DNA from: Xiphydria camelus
Lineage: Eukaryota > Arthropoda > Insecta > Hymenoptera > Xiphydriidae
Length of the DNA: 64,000 nt
Direction: 5' to 3'
NCBI GenBank assembly: GCA_963678675.1
Contig: OY783196.1
Coordinates: forward strand, 23,228,827 to 23,292,826
Shown: piece after piece, positions 49,521-61,343 of the stretch
Numbering within the stretch: position 1 is the stretch's first letter
Layout: each line of letters opens with the position of its first letter
Notes under the pieces: model-generated
The model's input: the letters and a program-made list of their open reading frames with translations, nothing else
The model's database searches: none
What the model was told of the DNA's origin: nothing
Translations under genes and position numbers: made by a program

Positions 49521-51273
49521 TTACTATCCTCGAAATTACACGATGTAACATCAACTCGGCCACCCCGCGCGAGCAGATGCCTGCGTACTTGCAACCTTGA
49601 TTTTTATATTCTTCGTAGGAAGACTTTTTACGAGAGCATGGAAAATGAGAGGGAAAGTATGTATGAAGTGTGGCGGAAAGAAGGGGTAGAGGTGGAAGTT
49701 TTCGAATTGTTCGGAGGCGAGCGGAATCGTCGGGAGATATAGGTACATATCGCGGATTTTTCGGGGGAGTCTGCGGATAATGTGCGGGGGAAAGCTAGGT
49801 GAGCGCGAGTTCGGGAGTAAATGCTTCGAGTGCTTTGGAAAGGAATTTCGGAGATTTTTTAATAAATTCACTCTGTATGAAGAGTCGTGAAATAAATCGT
49901 GCCGAAATTTACCTCTTTTTTTTAAGTTATAATTTCTCTTCACTAATTTGTAATTAAAACGAAGTAAGCACACATCGAACTTTTTCATCAATCACCGTTA
50001 ATCCTCGCATTCAATTCACATTCGAACAATTTTTTATCGATACGAAACTAACGCGTAATATACTGTTTTGCTTGCAATAGCAAGATTCCAAACGAGCTTA
50101 TCTTTTAATTCTCTTCGTTGCATCTCATAAATCTTAAGAATCTTTTAAAATTTTTTCCCCGTTTCATATATATGTGCCAATTTAAAAAGTTCTCATTCAC
50201 AATTATACATTCTTTCGACCAATTCTCAAAGCTCACCAGACCACACGTGCTCCGCTCGCCCCCGTACAAGTGCTTACGTCCGGTAGCGAGCGTTCAGAGG
50301 GAAAAAATTCGCGGAAATCTTTCGTCACTATCATTTCTGCCGCTCTCCCGTAGTTCTGCAGCAGCGAAACCCGACGTTGGACAGGTGCGAAACTGCGACA
50401 CACTCCCCGCGGTCTCTCTCACCTTCGTACATCGCCGGGAAATTAGCACGCAAACCGATTAGCGTCGGGCAGGGTGGCGCGTTATACACGACCTTTGAGC
50501 CGACACGGTACTACCCTCATCAGAAATTCCCTCTATGTCGAATTTCCCTCGCATAGTTTTTTTCCCCTAGGCATTTCGAGGGCCATTTTTTTCCGCGTTC
50601 TCGTATTCCGCGCGGACCGGTACACACGCATACAGACGCGAACACCTATTACCTCCGAGCTACGGATTTGGCAGACTACATCGGCTTGCTACTTTTTTTT
50701 CGCGAAATACCTCAATCAAATAGACGATCCCAGCATCAACCGCGTCGGGGGATCGAGGAGCGGCGCTTCGCTTTTTCCCGCGACGCGTTTCAGGACGTCG
50801 TATATATCGTGCGAATGAACGAGTCGCCGCTTCATTGGGATTTTTCGGGCGCTTCGCTTTGTTACGCAGTAATAAAAGAGAATTTTCGCTCGGTCTGTCT
50901 TTTTTCCTGTCTTTCCACTGATCTATCGAATTACGCGTCCGTCTCCTTCCAAGGGCAAAGGTATATTCGGCAACCTCGAGCCTCCGAGGCAATTATCACG
51001 AAACGCTTTATACATCTCGGTATATTCGGGACCCTCGAGATTATCTTCGTCTCCCCGTGCCGCGATCTCTTCGAAATTACGATATCGCGCGCGCGCGAAG
51101 CCACGTCTGTACCCACTTCGTTCGACTCGGCCTACGACAATTTGCTTCCACCACGTCGAACGCGATTATCCGATCCTCCGAACGCCGGCAATCGTCACGC
51201 GTTCGCGATTTAAAAGCCTTCCGCGATGACGCAAACACGCCGCAGCGGAGCGATTAGAGGAGAAGAGACTGTA

Positions 51274-52441
51274 TACCCGCGAGTCGAAATTTAAATTCTA
51301 GTTTGAACCTCTGGATCATCACTGAGGATCTCAAGGTTGAAAGTTGGTTTTCAAGATCCGGATGTCTGTGCAATGAAAACCTAATTTGAACCTAAGCTGC
51401 GTGAATATTTCCACTCTTCGCAAGTTTAGGTTCAAATTAGGTTTTCATAACTCTCACCTGTTCGTGATTTTGCGAAAAGGGAACGCACGCAGTGACTTTA
51501 CACTGCTACCTGCCAACCCGCCTAGTGGTGTCGGTTTTTTTTGGTCATACCCTACCGGGACTCGAACCTGCGGTCTTTAGGACGAGCTGCTTCGAAACTG
51601 GGAATGCTTTCGCACTCTACCAATTGAGCCACCGACGGTCGACTCCAGTCATATCTACATATGTATATAGAAACCGAACATGACAGTGACTGCTCTCGAA
51701 GGTTCTCATTAAATTTTATAAAATAATTTGATATTTTCTTCTTCAAAACAGTAGCGATTATGATAATTAATCATTCATTATTTATGGAATAATTCGGTAC
51801 AATTTGCACTGTTTGAAACATCATTATTATACACCTCGAGTACTTTCCTTGTAAGTGTGTTCACTGTGTAGCCACGATGCTCTTAGTTTGTGTCACGTCG
51901 CACGAACACACTACGGCGATGCCACTGCGTGTCACTGCGTGGTTCTAGCGTGCAAATGCATGCTTTGCTATCGGGGTTACAAAAGTGAATATAAATTAAA
52001 AGCAAAGAAAGAGAGAGATAATAGTTCACTTTGATATTCTCCATAACACACTGTGTACTAATATAAAGTATAAACTATTCTCTGTAATACCTACTATCAG
52101 TAATATTCAGCTGTTAAAATTCTATAAATCTGATAATAGGTTTGTTATAATATAGCAAATTTTGGAATTTGCGAACCTGATTATTTATAAATTTTAATGA
52201 TTTTTCATCAGAACGTCTGTTATGTAGAACGATGAGGCTGGAAAAGGAGTTCCAATTTTGTCTGAGGTCCATCAGGTCGAAATTAGAGTCGGAAGTATAC
52301 TCAAATTCTAATTTAAACCTGTTCGTGATCATCTGAGCACGATGATCACGAAATTAGAGTTACACCTACAGCTGCAAACCAATACTTCAAAGAAATGAGG
52401 TTTTCCAGGTCCAGATTAGAGTTTAAATTTCGACTCGGGTA
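51274..52441. mobile_element. 1.17-kb terminal-inverted-repeat element carrying a tRNA-like sequence
   Basis: Left tacccgcgagtcgaaattta and reverse of right tacccgagtcgaaatttaaa align over about 40 bp. Subterminal repeats of the type cctaatttgaacctaa / ttaggttcaaattagg lie inside each end. No transposase was recognised. Confidence 0.7.
51548..51640 (-). ncRNA. tRNA-like sequence (A and B boxes) inside the 51274-52441 element
   Basis: On the - strand tggctcaattggtagagtgc fits a tRNA D-arm/A box, and gcaggttcgagtcccggta fits a T-loop/B box. A cgaaa/tttcg stem lies between them and there is a long variable region. Acceptor and T stems do not pair well, so a functional tRNA is unlikely; a tRNA-derived SINE piece is more probable. 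Confidence 0.45.
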
Positions 52442-52793
52442 GCCATTCGTCAAGGTAAGTTCGGACGATTTCCGCGAACGGATTCCCGCCCGTGATTTCG
52501 TCGTGGCGCGCGCCACGTAATTACAAATCGTGAAACATAGCTGCGATAGCCCATCCGCTCAGCATGTCCCGAAGCGTAGGCTAAGCCTCGAGAATCGTAA
52601 ACTCGACCCGCGAGGACAACCCCTTCGGCGCGTTAGCGTCCGATATCCGTGCGACAGATCCGCGCTCACCCCGCAAATCCCTTTCGGTACCCCGCGCTAT
52701 CGAGGGGGAACCCCCGCCTCGAATACCGGAGATGGAGCGAATCGCGTCAGTCGAAGTTGAATAATCGACACGCCATCGTTCACCTGATTCCAG

Positions 52794-52974
52794 CCAACGC
52801 AAAGCCCCTGACGTTCGACGAGGTCTATAATCAGAGCAGCCCGACAAACTGCACCGTCTACTGCGGCGGCCTGACCAACGGCCTCACGGAAGAGCTCATG
52901 CAGAAGACCTTCTCGCCGTTCGGCTCCATCCAGGAGATACGGGTCTTCAAGGACAAGGGTTACGCGTTCGTCAG
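52794..52974 (+). CDS. rox8: rox8 exon: linker and first half of RRM3
   Basis: This 181-nt exon completes the split codon (G|CC, Ala) and reads [19 protein letters not shown], the conserved lead-in to RRM3 in TIA1/TIAR. It continues into the RNP2 strand (CTVYCGGL), helix 1 ([13 protein letters not shown]), strand 2 ([10 protein letters not shown]) and the start of RNP1 (GYAFV). It ends in the first two bases of an Arg codon before the donor ag|gtgagt. The frame is also open far upstream of the acceptor. I set the start at 52794 because only this acceptor keeps phase with the preceding exon and matches the family sequence. Confidence 0.95.
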
Positions 52975-53237
52975 GTGAGTCACGCATCGATCAACTTATT
53001 CGACGTGGTCGATTTTCGACGATTGTCCGTTGCGGGTGGTGGAAAGACGTGGTGATGTTTAAGAATTTTCTATGATAATTCGCAATGACATTTAGGTACA
53101 TTTGAATGTGTAATATTAATATTTGAAAAATGTTAATTATGTTTTTACATCAATTTACCAAGACGCGATACAAGGAAAAAATATACTAATACTTTTATAT
53201 TAATGTTTTAAAATATTTGTAACAATTCAGGGTTCGT

Positions 53238-53451
53238 GCACTGAGAAAAAAAAAGTAGTTTTGACAACGATTTTGGACTCAACTGCGCCAGTTTTGTAAT
53301 CAGTGCCAGTTTTATATAGTTATGGCAACAATTCTTTTGTTCCGGTAACTTGAAATAGTTACGACAACTATAAAAACTGGTGCTAATTACCAAACTTGAG
53401 CAATCGAATCCAAAATAGTTGTCACAACTACATTTATTTCTTTCCGTGTGC
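53238..53451. mobile_element. MITE family K
   Basis: Ends cactgagaaaaaaaaagtag and catttatttctttccgtgtg. Arms tagttttgacaacgattttg / caaaatagttgtcacaacta and gccagttttatatagtta / actataaaaactggtgc. Confidence 0.8.
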
Positions 53452-53877
53452 ACTGAAAAAAAAAATATTAGTTAAATCGATTTAGTCTGTTTTAATTATT
53501 TTCAGTAAATTAATATTTTTTTAAATTACATAATTACGTTCAATCCAATGCCCGTTGATTCGCAACTAATATATTATGTTTAATCACTATAAGTAAATAT
53601 TTAATTGCTACAACTCCACGTATTTAGTCAGCCGTATATGATTATTTTTGCGTGCAGTTGGACTAATTAAATATTTTTCTAATATAACTAAAATTTACTC
53701 TTATTAATTGTCCTTATATTATGTTATACATCCTGTGAATAAAAGAGTATTGAATTAAGTGCAATTTTCTTAACTGCACACACACACACACACAATGGAT
53801 GTATTATCGTTAAAACATTCTCGACTAATTTAAGCCAAGGAAAATTAAATCTTTCAATCAAATTCTTTTCTCAGTGC
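53451..53877. mobile_element. eroded element with cactgaaaaaaaa / ttcttttctcagtg tips
   Basis: Directly abuts the previous MITE. Tips pair, interior is AT-rich with weak symmetry, and a CA dinucleotide run lies at 53777-53794. Confidence 0.5.
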
Positions 53878-53940
53878 GATATTACTTAATTGGTGACACA
53901 TCATAACGTCTTCGTGAATTGAAATTATGGGAACTTTATA

Positions 53941-54250
53941 AACTGAAGAAAATTATGCTTCAAAATAACGCAATCAATCCCAGAAAAATATGGGCAAAAA
54001 CTCCATAGGTAAGAAATCTAGTGATAGTGCAGTTATGAACTCAGTTAAATACTCTACTATATAAAATTTACTTCTGTCAGACGTAAATTTTAATCCTATG
54101 CAGTCCCGTACAATACATATAAGTCTCATGTGCAGTATAGTATTTAACTACATTCATAATTGCCCAACTATTACATTTCTTACCTGGAGTTTTTTCCCCA
54201 TACTTTCTAGGACTGATTACTACACTTTAATACATCTTTTTCTCAATGTA
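53941..54250. mobile_element. MITE family J
   Basis: Arms aatcaatcccagaaaaatat / atactttctaggactgatta and ctccataggtaagaaat / atttcttacctggag. Right tip ctttttctcaatgtac. A tip of the same family occurs at 23659. Confidence 0.7.
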
Positions 54251-54935
54251 CGGAAAAAAGAGAGCCGAAAAGTTTTGAAATATTTATTGTTCTATTATCG
54301 CGTAACATGGTAAAGGTATTAGAGATATCTACAGGAAATTGCAGTAAGAGCGATCGATGAAAATCAGTTATGCGTCAGCTGACTACACCACGAATGTACT
54401 GAACCCTGTACTATAGATCCCTTTTTTCTCTCTCTCGGAATACAATACAATTTTGCGCGTCTACCTTTCCGCTTTGATTTCAACGAACATCGCCACGTGT
54501 TTACCTCTCGCTCCAATTGTGGGTCACCCGGTACATCTAGAGTCGTTCGGAAAGGAGAAAAGGAAGGGGACAAAATGTCCTTCCCTCTCCCTCCCACCGA
54601 CCCCCCGGCGTTGTCGCTCTGCCGCTCGTCGTCCCGCCCGCCTTCCGCGCGGACAATGTCCGTCTAATTGCTTCGCTCCGTTCTTCCGCCACGTTACCCG
54701 GAAACGAACGTCTCGCGGAAGAATGACGAACGATCCGCGGAAAGCGGTAAGAAGGCTGCCGCCTTCGCCACGGTAAGAGAGGAAGAGAGAAAGAGAGCGC
54801 ACCCCGGCGTTCCCGGAGGCTGATTACCACGGAACGCGGATCGTAGTCGTCGACGGATCGACTCCGTCGCGCTTACGGAGTCACCGGGGGGACCGCGCGC
54901 GCGCCGCCTCACGGTGCAGTGCGGTACCGGCGTCC

Positions 54936-54956
54936 TCTCTCTCTCTCTCTCTCTCT
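54936..54956. repeat. (CT)n microsatellite
   Basis: Perfect ct run in a CpG-rich block. Confidence 0.9.
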
Positions 54957-56310
54957 CCCGATAGATTTCCTCGGTCGTTTCATCCACGGCGCGGTGGCGC
55001 CGAAATTAATACGAGAGCCCCCGAAGCCAACCGCCCGAAACAGCCTTATTGCCGCGCTAAGCCTCTCCCGCTCGACCAAATTCCTCTCCCTCTCCAATTA
55101 TCCGCGCGACGATTCGACGATCGATCCACGTAAATACTCCGAACCGGGCCGCGGTATCCCGCCTCTCGTATGTAGATGCCCGAAAAATCGGGAGTTCGCG
55201 TATTTTTCCAGCCCGATACGTTGTGTATACAGTACGAGTTTTAATTAACCGGGGAGCTAATATTTATACCGAGTTCGATCGAGCGAGGGAACCTACGTCG
55301 GGGATGCACGCACCTGGCAACCGCGTTACGGTAATCGACACTTTCGATGCTCGCGCGCTTCAAACGGCCGCGCAAATAATGCCCGCGCGCGCCGCGCGAT
55401 CAAAGCGCGTCGGGCGCGAGTTTGCGCTCAATTAGCGACTGCTCCTTCGTATCCACATATCTGTGTACGCGTCACGTTCGATGTATCTTTTGAAGGCCGA
55501 TCGTATATGGGTGCGCGCGGGCGAACCGTGCGCGCTTGCGAAATCGCGAAGGAAATAGAGCGAGGCTGAAACGAGGATCGTTTTAGGGTGCATCGTATAC
55601 CCTCCGAAAATCGCGAGATGCCTTTTTTCGCTCGGTAATGCGACGAGCTTTCCCTTTTTCCTTTTACAACCTCGCGGAAGAGTGCCTTCTTCGCTGATAA
55701 TACAAACATTTTATTAACTCTTAAGTCGGGCACGCCAAGCGTGCGCAGTCGAGATTACCTTTATAATGCCGCTAAATACGACGTGTTTACGTCCGAAGCC
55801 GAGGCGTAACCCTGCCCTGTATCCGCGCTTCGACCGCCCCCCACATCATCCCCCTGCCCTTTCGTCCGGCCACGTTCACGCAACTTGGATAAATGCCAAA
55901 TGGTAAGCTTCGACTTTCCCGCCGGTAATCGAAGAGCCCGTTAAATAACCATCCCCCTGCGGCCGCAATCAAATCGCGTGTAGGTCGGAGTGTTGCTTGA
56001 CGGTTATCGAATTTTGAAAATCCCCGGATCATCGCTCGAGCAGATATACAATTAAAATAGTGACCACACTATTAGATCGATGGTACTATCAATTCCTCTT
56101 AAAATTCTACCGTAAAATTAAATGTATACTGTCTCTTTAAATGGCTGAGTTGCTCTATTCTCGCTTATCAATTCCCATCGATTTCTCGAAATTCCAAGAG
56201 AACAGTGTGATTAAAGTTATGGTGTTCAAGACTCAGTTTTCTCATAATTTATGGTATGATTTGTTAATTGTTAATGTAATAATCTACCGTGGCAACGAGA
56301 ATTGAACTCA

Positions 56311-56614
56311 ACACTGAGAGAAATAATTGCTGATGCCAAAAAAAAATGTTTTCTTCGATTAAAAACATGATACAATTTAAGGAACAAGCCATCTTTTTTT
56401 CCATGCAAGAAGATATTTCATTTTTAGTATAGGTACTTAATAATTTTTTTTTTCCGCAGAAAGAATTTCTTGTCCCCACGAAGGTACTTATTCTTGAATT
56501 GAGAATTCATACTCTTCGATCGAGAATCTGTGTTTCTTAAAATTTGTAAAATCATGTGTTCTTGATTGAAGAAATACTTTTTTGACGCTAGCAATTATTT
56601 ATTTCTCTCAGTGC
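56311..56614. mobile_element. MITE family G
   Basis: Ends acactgagagaaataattgc and gcaattatttatttctctca(gtg). Inner gatgccaaaaaaa / tttttttgacgc and gttttcttcgatt / gattgaagaaatac. Confidence 0.8.
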
Positions 56615-57555
56615 AGTCTCGTTCTTCCGTACTGCCAAATCGGTAGTAGGTACTATCAATTTCCAAGATTCTTCCCATAAAGGATCCAAAGGGCTCGTCA
56701 AGTACACATTATCACCCCTCACTCGCCGAGTGGTATTATACAATAAGTATCGGGTTCTTTCAAAATCCGAAAAAAATGACAGCATAAAGGGGGATCGAGC
56801 GGTCGTGGTGCGAGTTGATGGGCTTTGAGCTCGGAGAGCTTCGCACAGATAATCCCTCGCGGGAGAATACCATCAAAACTGTAAATTTAGCGCCAAGTCA
56901 TTTTCGAAGCATTTTTTCGTAGAGGTTGCTACAAGGACTCGTTAAACACGTATCTCACTCCTCTACCAAGTGATATTACAGGATGAAGTTTGTCAAAATC
57001 GTAAAGCCGTGTAAATTGATACTTTTTATTATTTTTTAAATAATAGTAGAAGCCCTGAGTGTATAAAAATACATAGATGGTAATCTACCATTTTTATAAT
57101 AATTTAATCCAATTTAATCAGAATTCAAAGCATCGATTTTTGAATTCATATGAATGAATGTCGCGTACGAATCTCTGATTTCAACCAATCACAATGTATA
57201 CTTCCCCTTCATTCAGTCGCATTAATGCTCGAGATCGGGAATTTGTTGGGAAAAGTTATTCGCGTCAATTCGAGAATGGAGGCCCGGGCGGGCTTGATGT
57301 TGCGTAATACCGGGGGTTTGATGGGGATGTGAATAGGGTGAAGGCATCAGCGAGTGAACGCGATCCAGTAAATGAACGTTTTATGCTCGATTTCTTCACC
57401 TCTGGCTGAAATTGAACTTCCGGGTAAATCTTTGAAGGGCGAATGCCGTTGGTGAAGAGAAGAATTTTATTCGAAAAAGTTAAAATTTTGCCGAAGGTGG
57501 AGAAATCGGGCGTCGAATTTTCTTCAAAATAGCAAGATTTACTGCATCATAAATA

Positions 57556-57778
57556 CGCTAAAGAAAAAAATGTACTCAAGTCAATTAAACGTGGTTTTGA
57601 ATAGTCCGAAGAACATCTTTACTCGATTAGAATGAATATCAATTGGACGTATATAAATATTATTGATTTAATTCAATATCATTTGGATCAAATCGGCATC
57701 CATTCGAGTCAAATAAATGTGCTCTCAAGACTAACGAAAGATACATTGATTTCGATTAAGCAAATTTTGTTCTCAGCG
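57556..57778. mobile_element. MITE family B, copy 3
   Basis: TA on both sides. Ends cgctaaagaaaaaaatgtac and caaattttgttctcagcg; interior actcgattagaatgaatatc / catccattcgagtcaaataa. Confidence 0.8.
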
Positions 57779-58460
57779 TACGTTTGCTGAAACCTTCATT
57801 CTATATATCTATCAAATCTATCAAAAGCGATAGTATTTTTAGAAAATTTAGGTAACCAGTCATTGAAGTCGAATCATTTTCTCATTTTTTGAAGAAAGGT
57901 GCTCAACGGCGTTTCCTAATTATTAATACAAAATTCTCACGAATTTGTCTCAGTCCTCGAACTATAGATTTATACGTCAATTTATTTCATTTGTAAACAT
58001 CCTTAATGAGTGTCGAATTCCCAAATCCCCAGAAGAAAAGCATAAAGTATCGATCAGTAGTTGATGTTAGTTGATCATCAGGCCCGAGAGGTTTATCTCG
58101 CTTCGCCGGTCCGGTACACGCTATCGACCTGATTCCCGGCCGACTAAACTGCTCTTTCCCTCTGTAAACTGAAACACCTGGAATACGACTCGCGGACGTT
58201 AACGATCTCCTTCGCGTTTTCCCTCGAACGCAGTCTCCCTTCCGCGAGCGTCTGGATGACTGCCCCTTGTATATACAGTGCTGTCTCCCTAACTTTTCAC
58301 GCTCGGGGCTAACAGAATGCTCCCACTCCGGCTAAAGGGGTAGTCCAAAGAGAGAAAGAGAAAATATAGTAGAAGAGCGATTCCCTGACGCTCGATGACT
58401 CGAACGTTCAGGGGAAGCGAAAGTTTCAAAGTGATAAAGTTAGAGAGAGACAAGACTGTA

Positions 58461-58699
58461 TGCAGAGAAAAAATTGAGTCAATATAACCAAAATCTTGGA
58501 GATGATAACCAAACTATTTTGTGAAATATGGATCCTCCATTTGTGTTTGGTTTAGCTGACCACTTTTTGGTTAGAATAACTGAACATTTGATCGGAATAA
58601 CTAAACATTTGGTTCAACTGACGAGTATTCTGGTTAACGTCACTAAACGTGTTTAACTAGCTACGTTTTGTCATTTTAACCTAATTATTATTCTCGGTG
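58461..58699. mobile_element. MITE family F, copy 4, 48 nt before an rox8 acceptor
   Basis: TA flanks. Ends tgcagagaaaaaattgagtc and aacctaattattattctcgg; core aaatatggatcctccatttg and ttggttagaataactgaaca-like units. It ends just upstream of the RRM3 second-half exon. Confidence 0.85.
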
Positions 58700-58747
58700 T
58701 ACACGTCGACTGACGAAGAGCTAACGTCATTCGGTTTCGGCTTTCAG

Positions 58748-58877
58748 GTTTTCCACGAAGGAATCGGCCACGCACGCCATCGTTGCCGTTCACAACACGG
58801 ACATCAACGGCCAGACGGTGAAGTGCAGCTGGGGCAAGGAGAGCGGCGATCCTAACAACGCCCAACAGACGGGACAG
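58748..58877 (+). CDS. rox8: rox8 exon: second half of RRM3
   Basis: This 130-nt exon supplies the last base of the split Arg codon and then 43 codons. They complete RNP1 (KGYAFVRF), RRM3 helix 2 (STKESATHAIVAVHNTD) and strand 4 (GQTVKCSWGKES), followed by GDPNNAQQTGQ. NGQTVKCSWGKE is strongly conserved in TIA1/TIAR. The donor cag|gtataa is weaker than the gtgagt donors of neighbouring exons, and it is followed 44 nt later by an inverted-repeat element. Phase 0 at the 3' end. Confidence 0.95.
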
Positions 58878-59742
58878 GTATAAAAAAGGAAGCGATACTC
58901 GTAATGACAATAATCGACGCGTAAGAGCCGCTTCACACGTGCCGGATAAACGCGCGCGGTCCCGGGCCGGCGCCGGGTGGTGGGGATGGTGTTCTATAGG
59001 CTAGTATGCATCGTTTCACACGTGCCGGGTGATCCTACCCGGCACCGGACCGACGGCACCCAAACCGGGTAGTCGCCGGCCACGCCCACCCGATACGGGG
59101 TACGGGTGGTACGTAGTAGGATAGTAGCGCAGTGGCGACCGGGAAAAAACCGGCTATACGTGTGAAGGGTTGTCGCAGCTGACCCGGCGCCGGCCCGGGA
59201 CCGGCCGCGTTTATCCGGTACGTGTGAAGCGGCTCTTAGACCCAAGCGATCAATCGCAGCCTCCCATTCGCGTTTATCGCCATCGACGCACGTTAATTTA
59301 TGCCTCGACGACTGAAACGCACACGCGGTCTCAAAGCCGCAGCCGAGACTACTACCGCAGCGCGGTTACCTCCGCAGCGCCGAGCACTCCGGGGCGTGCC
59401 CGCGGGTCTCTCGGCAATTAGCGCCGTTCGAAGCGTGCGCCAAGTATGTACGTTTGATCGGGGAATAGAACGCGACCCGTCCTTCCTTCCGTCCATCCAT
59501 CCGACGTTACGCGGCCCCGGGACGTCGGTTTAATTGATCTCTATTCCCATAACGCGGCCCCGCCCACTCGTCTCCGGCGCGCGCGTGTAGGTATATAATA
59601 TCGGTACGAAACGCTCGCGACGTCGCGCACGGACGCACCCACCGGAATCGAACCGGATCGCGTCAAGTCCCCGCGTATAGGCCTCTGATCGGTCGCCCGA
59701 ACGTCATATCCTGAGGTAGGCGCGCGTCGCATGTATTTTCAG
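58878..59742 (+). other. rox8 intron, 865 nt, one third transposon
   Basis: GT-AG intron (gtataa ... gcatgtattttcag). Positions 58922-59238 are a MITE. The rest is CpG-rich DNA without a recognisable feature. Confidence 0.9.
58922..59238. mobile_element. 317-bp GC-rich MITE, TAAGAGCCGCTTCACACG ends
   Basis: Arms taagagccgcttcacacgtg and cacgtgtgaagcggctctta-like sequence, continuing through gtcccgggccggcgccgggt / acccggcgccggcccgggac, about 57 bp each. Base composition contrasts with the AT-rich MITEs elsewhere. The ends resemble PIF/Harbinger-type termini, which is a tentative class call. Confidence 0.85.
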
Positions 59743-59984
59743 GCGCTGTCGTCGGCGACGTATCCCTATTACGCAGCGGCAGCGGCAGCCGCCGCGGCCG
59801 CTGCGGGCGTCGCGGGCGTCGGCGGCGTCGGAGGGGTCGGAGGCGCCGGTCAGCTCGGCTACTGGTACCCACCGCAGTCTTATCCCACCACGGCGACGCA
59901 GATGCAGGCCGGAGGCTTTCTGCAGGGGATGCAGGGCTACACGTACGGACAGTTCGCCGGGTACCAACAGGCTCAGTATATGGG
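59743..59984 (+). CDS. rox8: rox8 exon: polyalanine/Gly-Val and aromatic-Gln low-complexity tail
   Basis: This 242-nt exon in phase 0 starts ALSSATYPYY, followed by eleven alanines. A Gly/Val repeat (GVAGVGGVGGVGGAG) comes next. It then gives QLGYWYPPQSYPTTATQMQ and a Gly/Gln/Tyr segment (GYTYGQFAGYQQAQYM). GYWYPP and the Tyr/Gln-rich composition match the prion-like C-terminal domain of Rox8/TIAR that drives stress-granule assembly in known members. The alanine codons are mixed (gca, gcg, gcc, gct), so the tract is not a fresh uniform triplet expansion. Two bases (gg) remain for the next exon; donor gg|gtgagt. Confidence 0.92.
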
Positions 59985-60089
59985 GTGAGTATAGGATTTT
60001 GCACGTCACGGTTTTATGTTATGTACACGGAGAAAAGAACACTGCAGAAATTACAGTTTGACTGGCCCAAAACTAAGATTCCGCGCCTA

Positions 60090-60282
60090 CACTGAGAAAA
60101 AAAAAGATTAAAAATTATCCTGTTAGAAGGATAATCTGAGTACGAAAGGTAAAGTGGATCGAAAATTATTCTAAGGAAGGTTAAATTTTATACCCTGGAA
60201 GGATAATTTTTGATCTGTTTTACCTTTCGTACTCAGATTATCCTTCTAACAGAATAAATTTTAATCTTTTTTTTTCTCAGTG
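60090..60282. mobile_element. 193-bp MITE family M, nearly perfect palindrome
   Basis: TA flanks. Ends cactgagaaaaaaaaagatt and aatctttttttttctcagtg. The arms pair over about 75 bp including gttagaaggataatctgagt and acgaaaggtaaa. Confidence 0.9.
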
Positions 60283-60369
60283 TAGGAAATTTTACGGAAT
60301 TACACAATAATTAAGTATTTTTCCTGGGGAACCGATAGAAATTCTTATGCAAACAGATATCTGTACAGT

Positions 60370-60646
60370 CCCAGGCGGAAAAATTGTATATACACCTAGG
60401 TATATATTTTCTATATAATCCATATGTGGTTTTGGTCACATACGGATTACACACATGATTTCTATATTAACCATATAAGGACTACTCTTATGAGTTATAC
60501 AAACATTACAAAATCTCTATAGGTAGGTACCTATAGTCCTTATATGGTTAGTATAAAAATCATATGTAAGTAATGCACATAAGACCAAAATCACATAAAT
60601 GAATTAAGTATATACAAATGATACAGAACTTTTCTGTCTGGGGTTA
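60370..60646. mobile_element. inverted-repeat element related to 49122-49345
   Basis: Tips cccaggcggaaaaattgta / gaacttttctgtctgggg. Interior atgatttctatattaaccat / atggttagtataaaaatcat and a centre gttatacaaacatta as in the other copy. Confidence 0.65.
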
Positions 60647-61343
60647 TAAGCAATAAATAGGAATATGTCTTCTGTACAAATTCTTGAAAATAAGCTCGAG
60701 TCTTAGCGCAACTGGATGAATCGGTAAAAATTGCTGCTTTCTTTTTTTCCGTGTATGATGGATTCGGGGGAAACACGATCAGGCCTACGCGCAAAAAAAT
60801 GCCGTTGGATTTACAGAGTCAAAGTTGTAGATATATTTTTGTTAATAAAATTCAACTCTGTGTACAATTAATTACTCAATATATGAACGACATTCGACTC
60901 TGCTGTTAATCTACATTTTCCTGTGGTAAATTTAATTTTCTTTTACTATTGATTTAACACTACCCCCTGCACCTGTCACATGGTAAGCGCAGACTGTATT
61001 GCAATTTGCAACAATACTGGTATACTGTTTACATATAATTATTTCCATGCAGATTATCGAAAAATTATGACGTACTCGAAATCTAAAAAAAAAAGTTTAT
61101 ACTTAAGTAACTTTCATAAAATTACCACTGAGAAAAATCTCAAGTACCTGCAGCAATTCTTTTATTCGATGAAATTTAATTTGAACCGGCAAATATTTTA
61201 TCCGATCTATTACGATTGGATTGAACGAAGTAAAATTTTGTCGAATCAAATAATATTTATTTAGATACGTTTCAAATGTTTGATTCGATTAATTATACTT
61301 AATTCGATTAAATAATTATTATTCGAATAAAATAGTCGTGGTT

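Larger units (their letters stand above)
52975..58747 (+). other. rox8 intron within RRM3, 5773 nt
   Basis: GT-AG intron (gtgagt ... gtttcggctttcag). It contains three adjacent short elements (53238-53451, 53451-53877, 53941-54250), a CA dinucleotide run, a CpG-rich stop-poor block (54560-55450), further inverted-repeat elements (56311-56614, 57556-57778) and a MITE ending 48 nt before the acceptor (58461-58699). No gene was recognised. About 56620-57540 and 57780-58450 hold nothing I can identify. Confidence 0.85.

Noticed and set aside
52649..52793. Upstream extension of the RRM3 exon reading frame
   Set aside because: The frame is open, but using it would break phase with the previous exon; the acceptor at 52793 joins exactly to give [10 protein letters not shown] as in the family.
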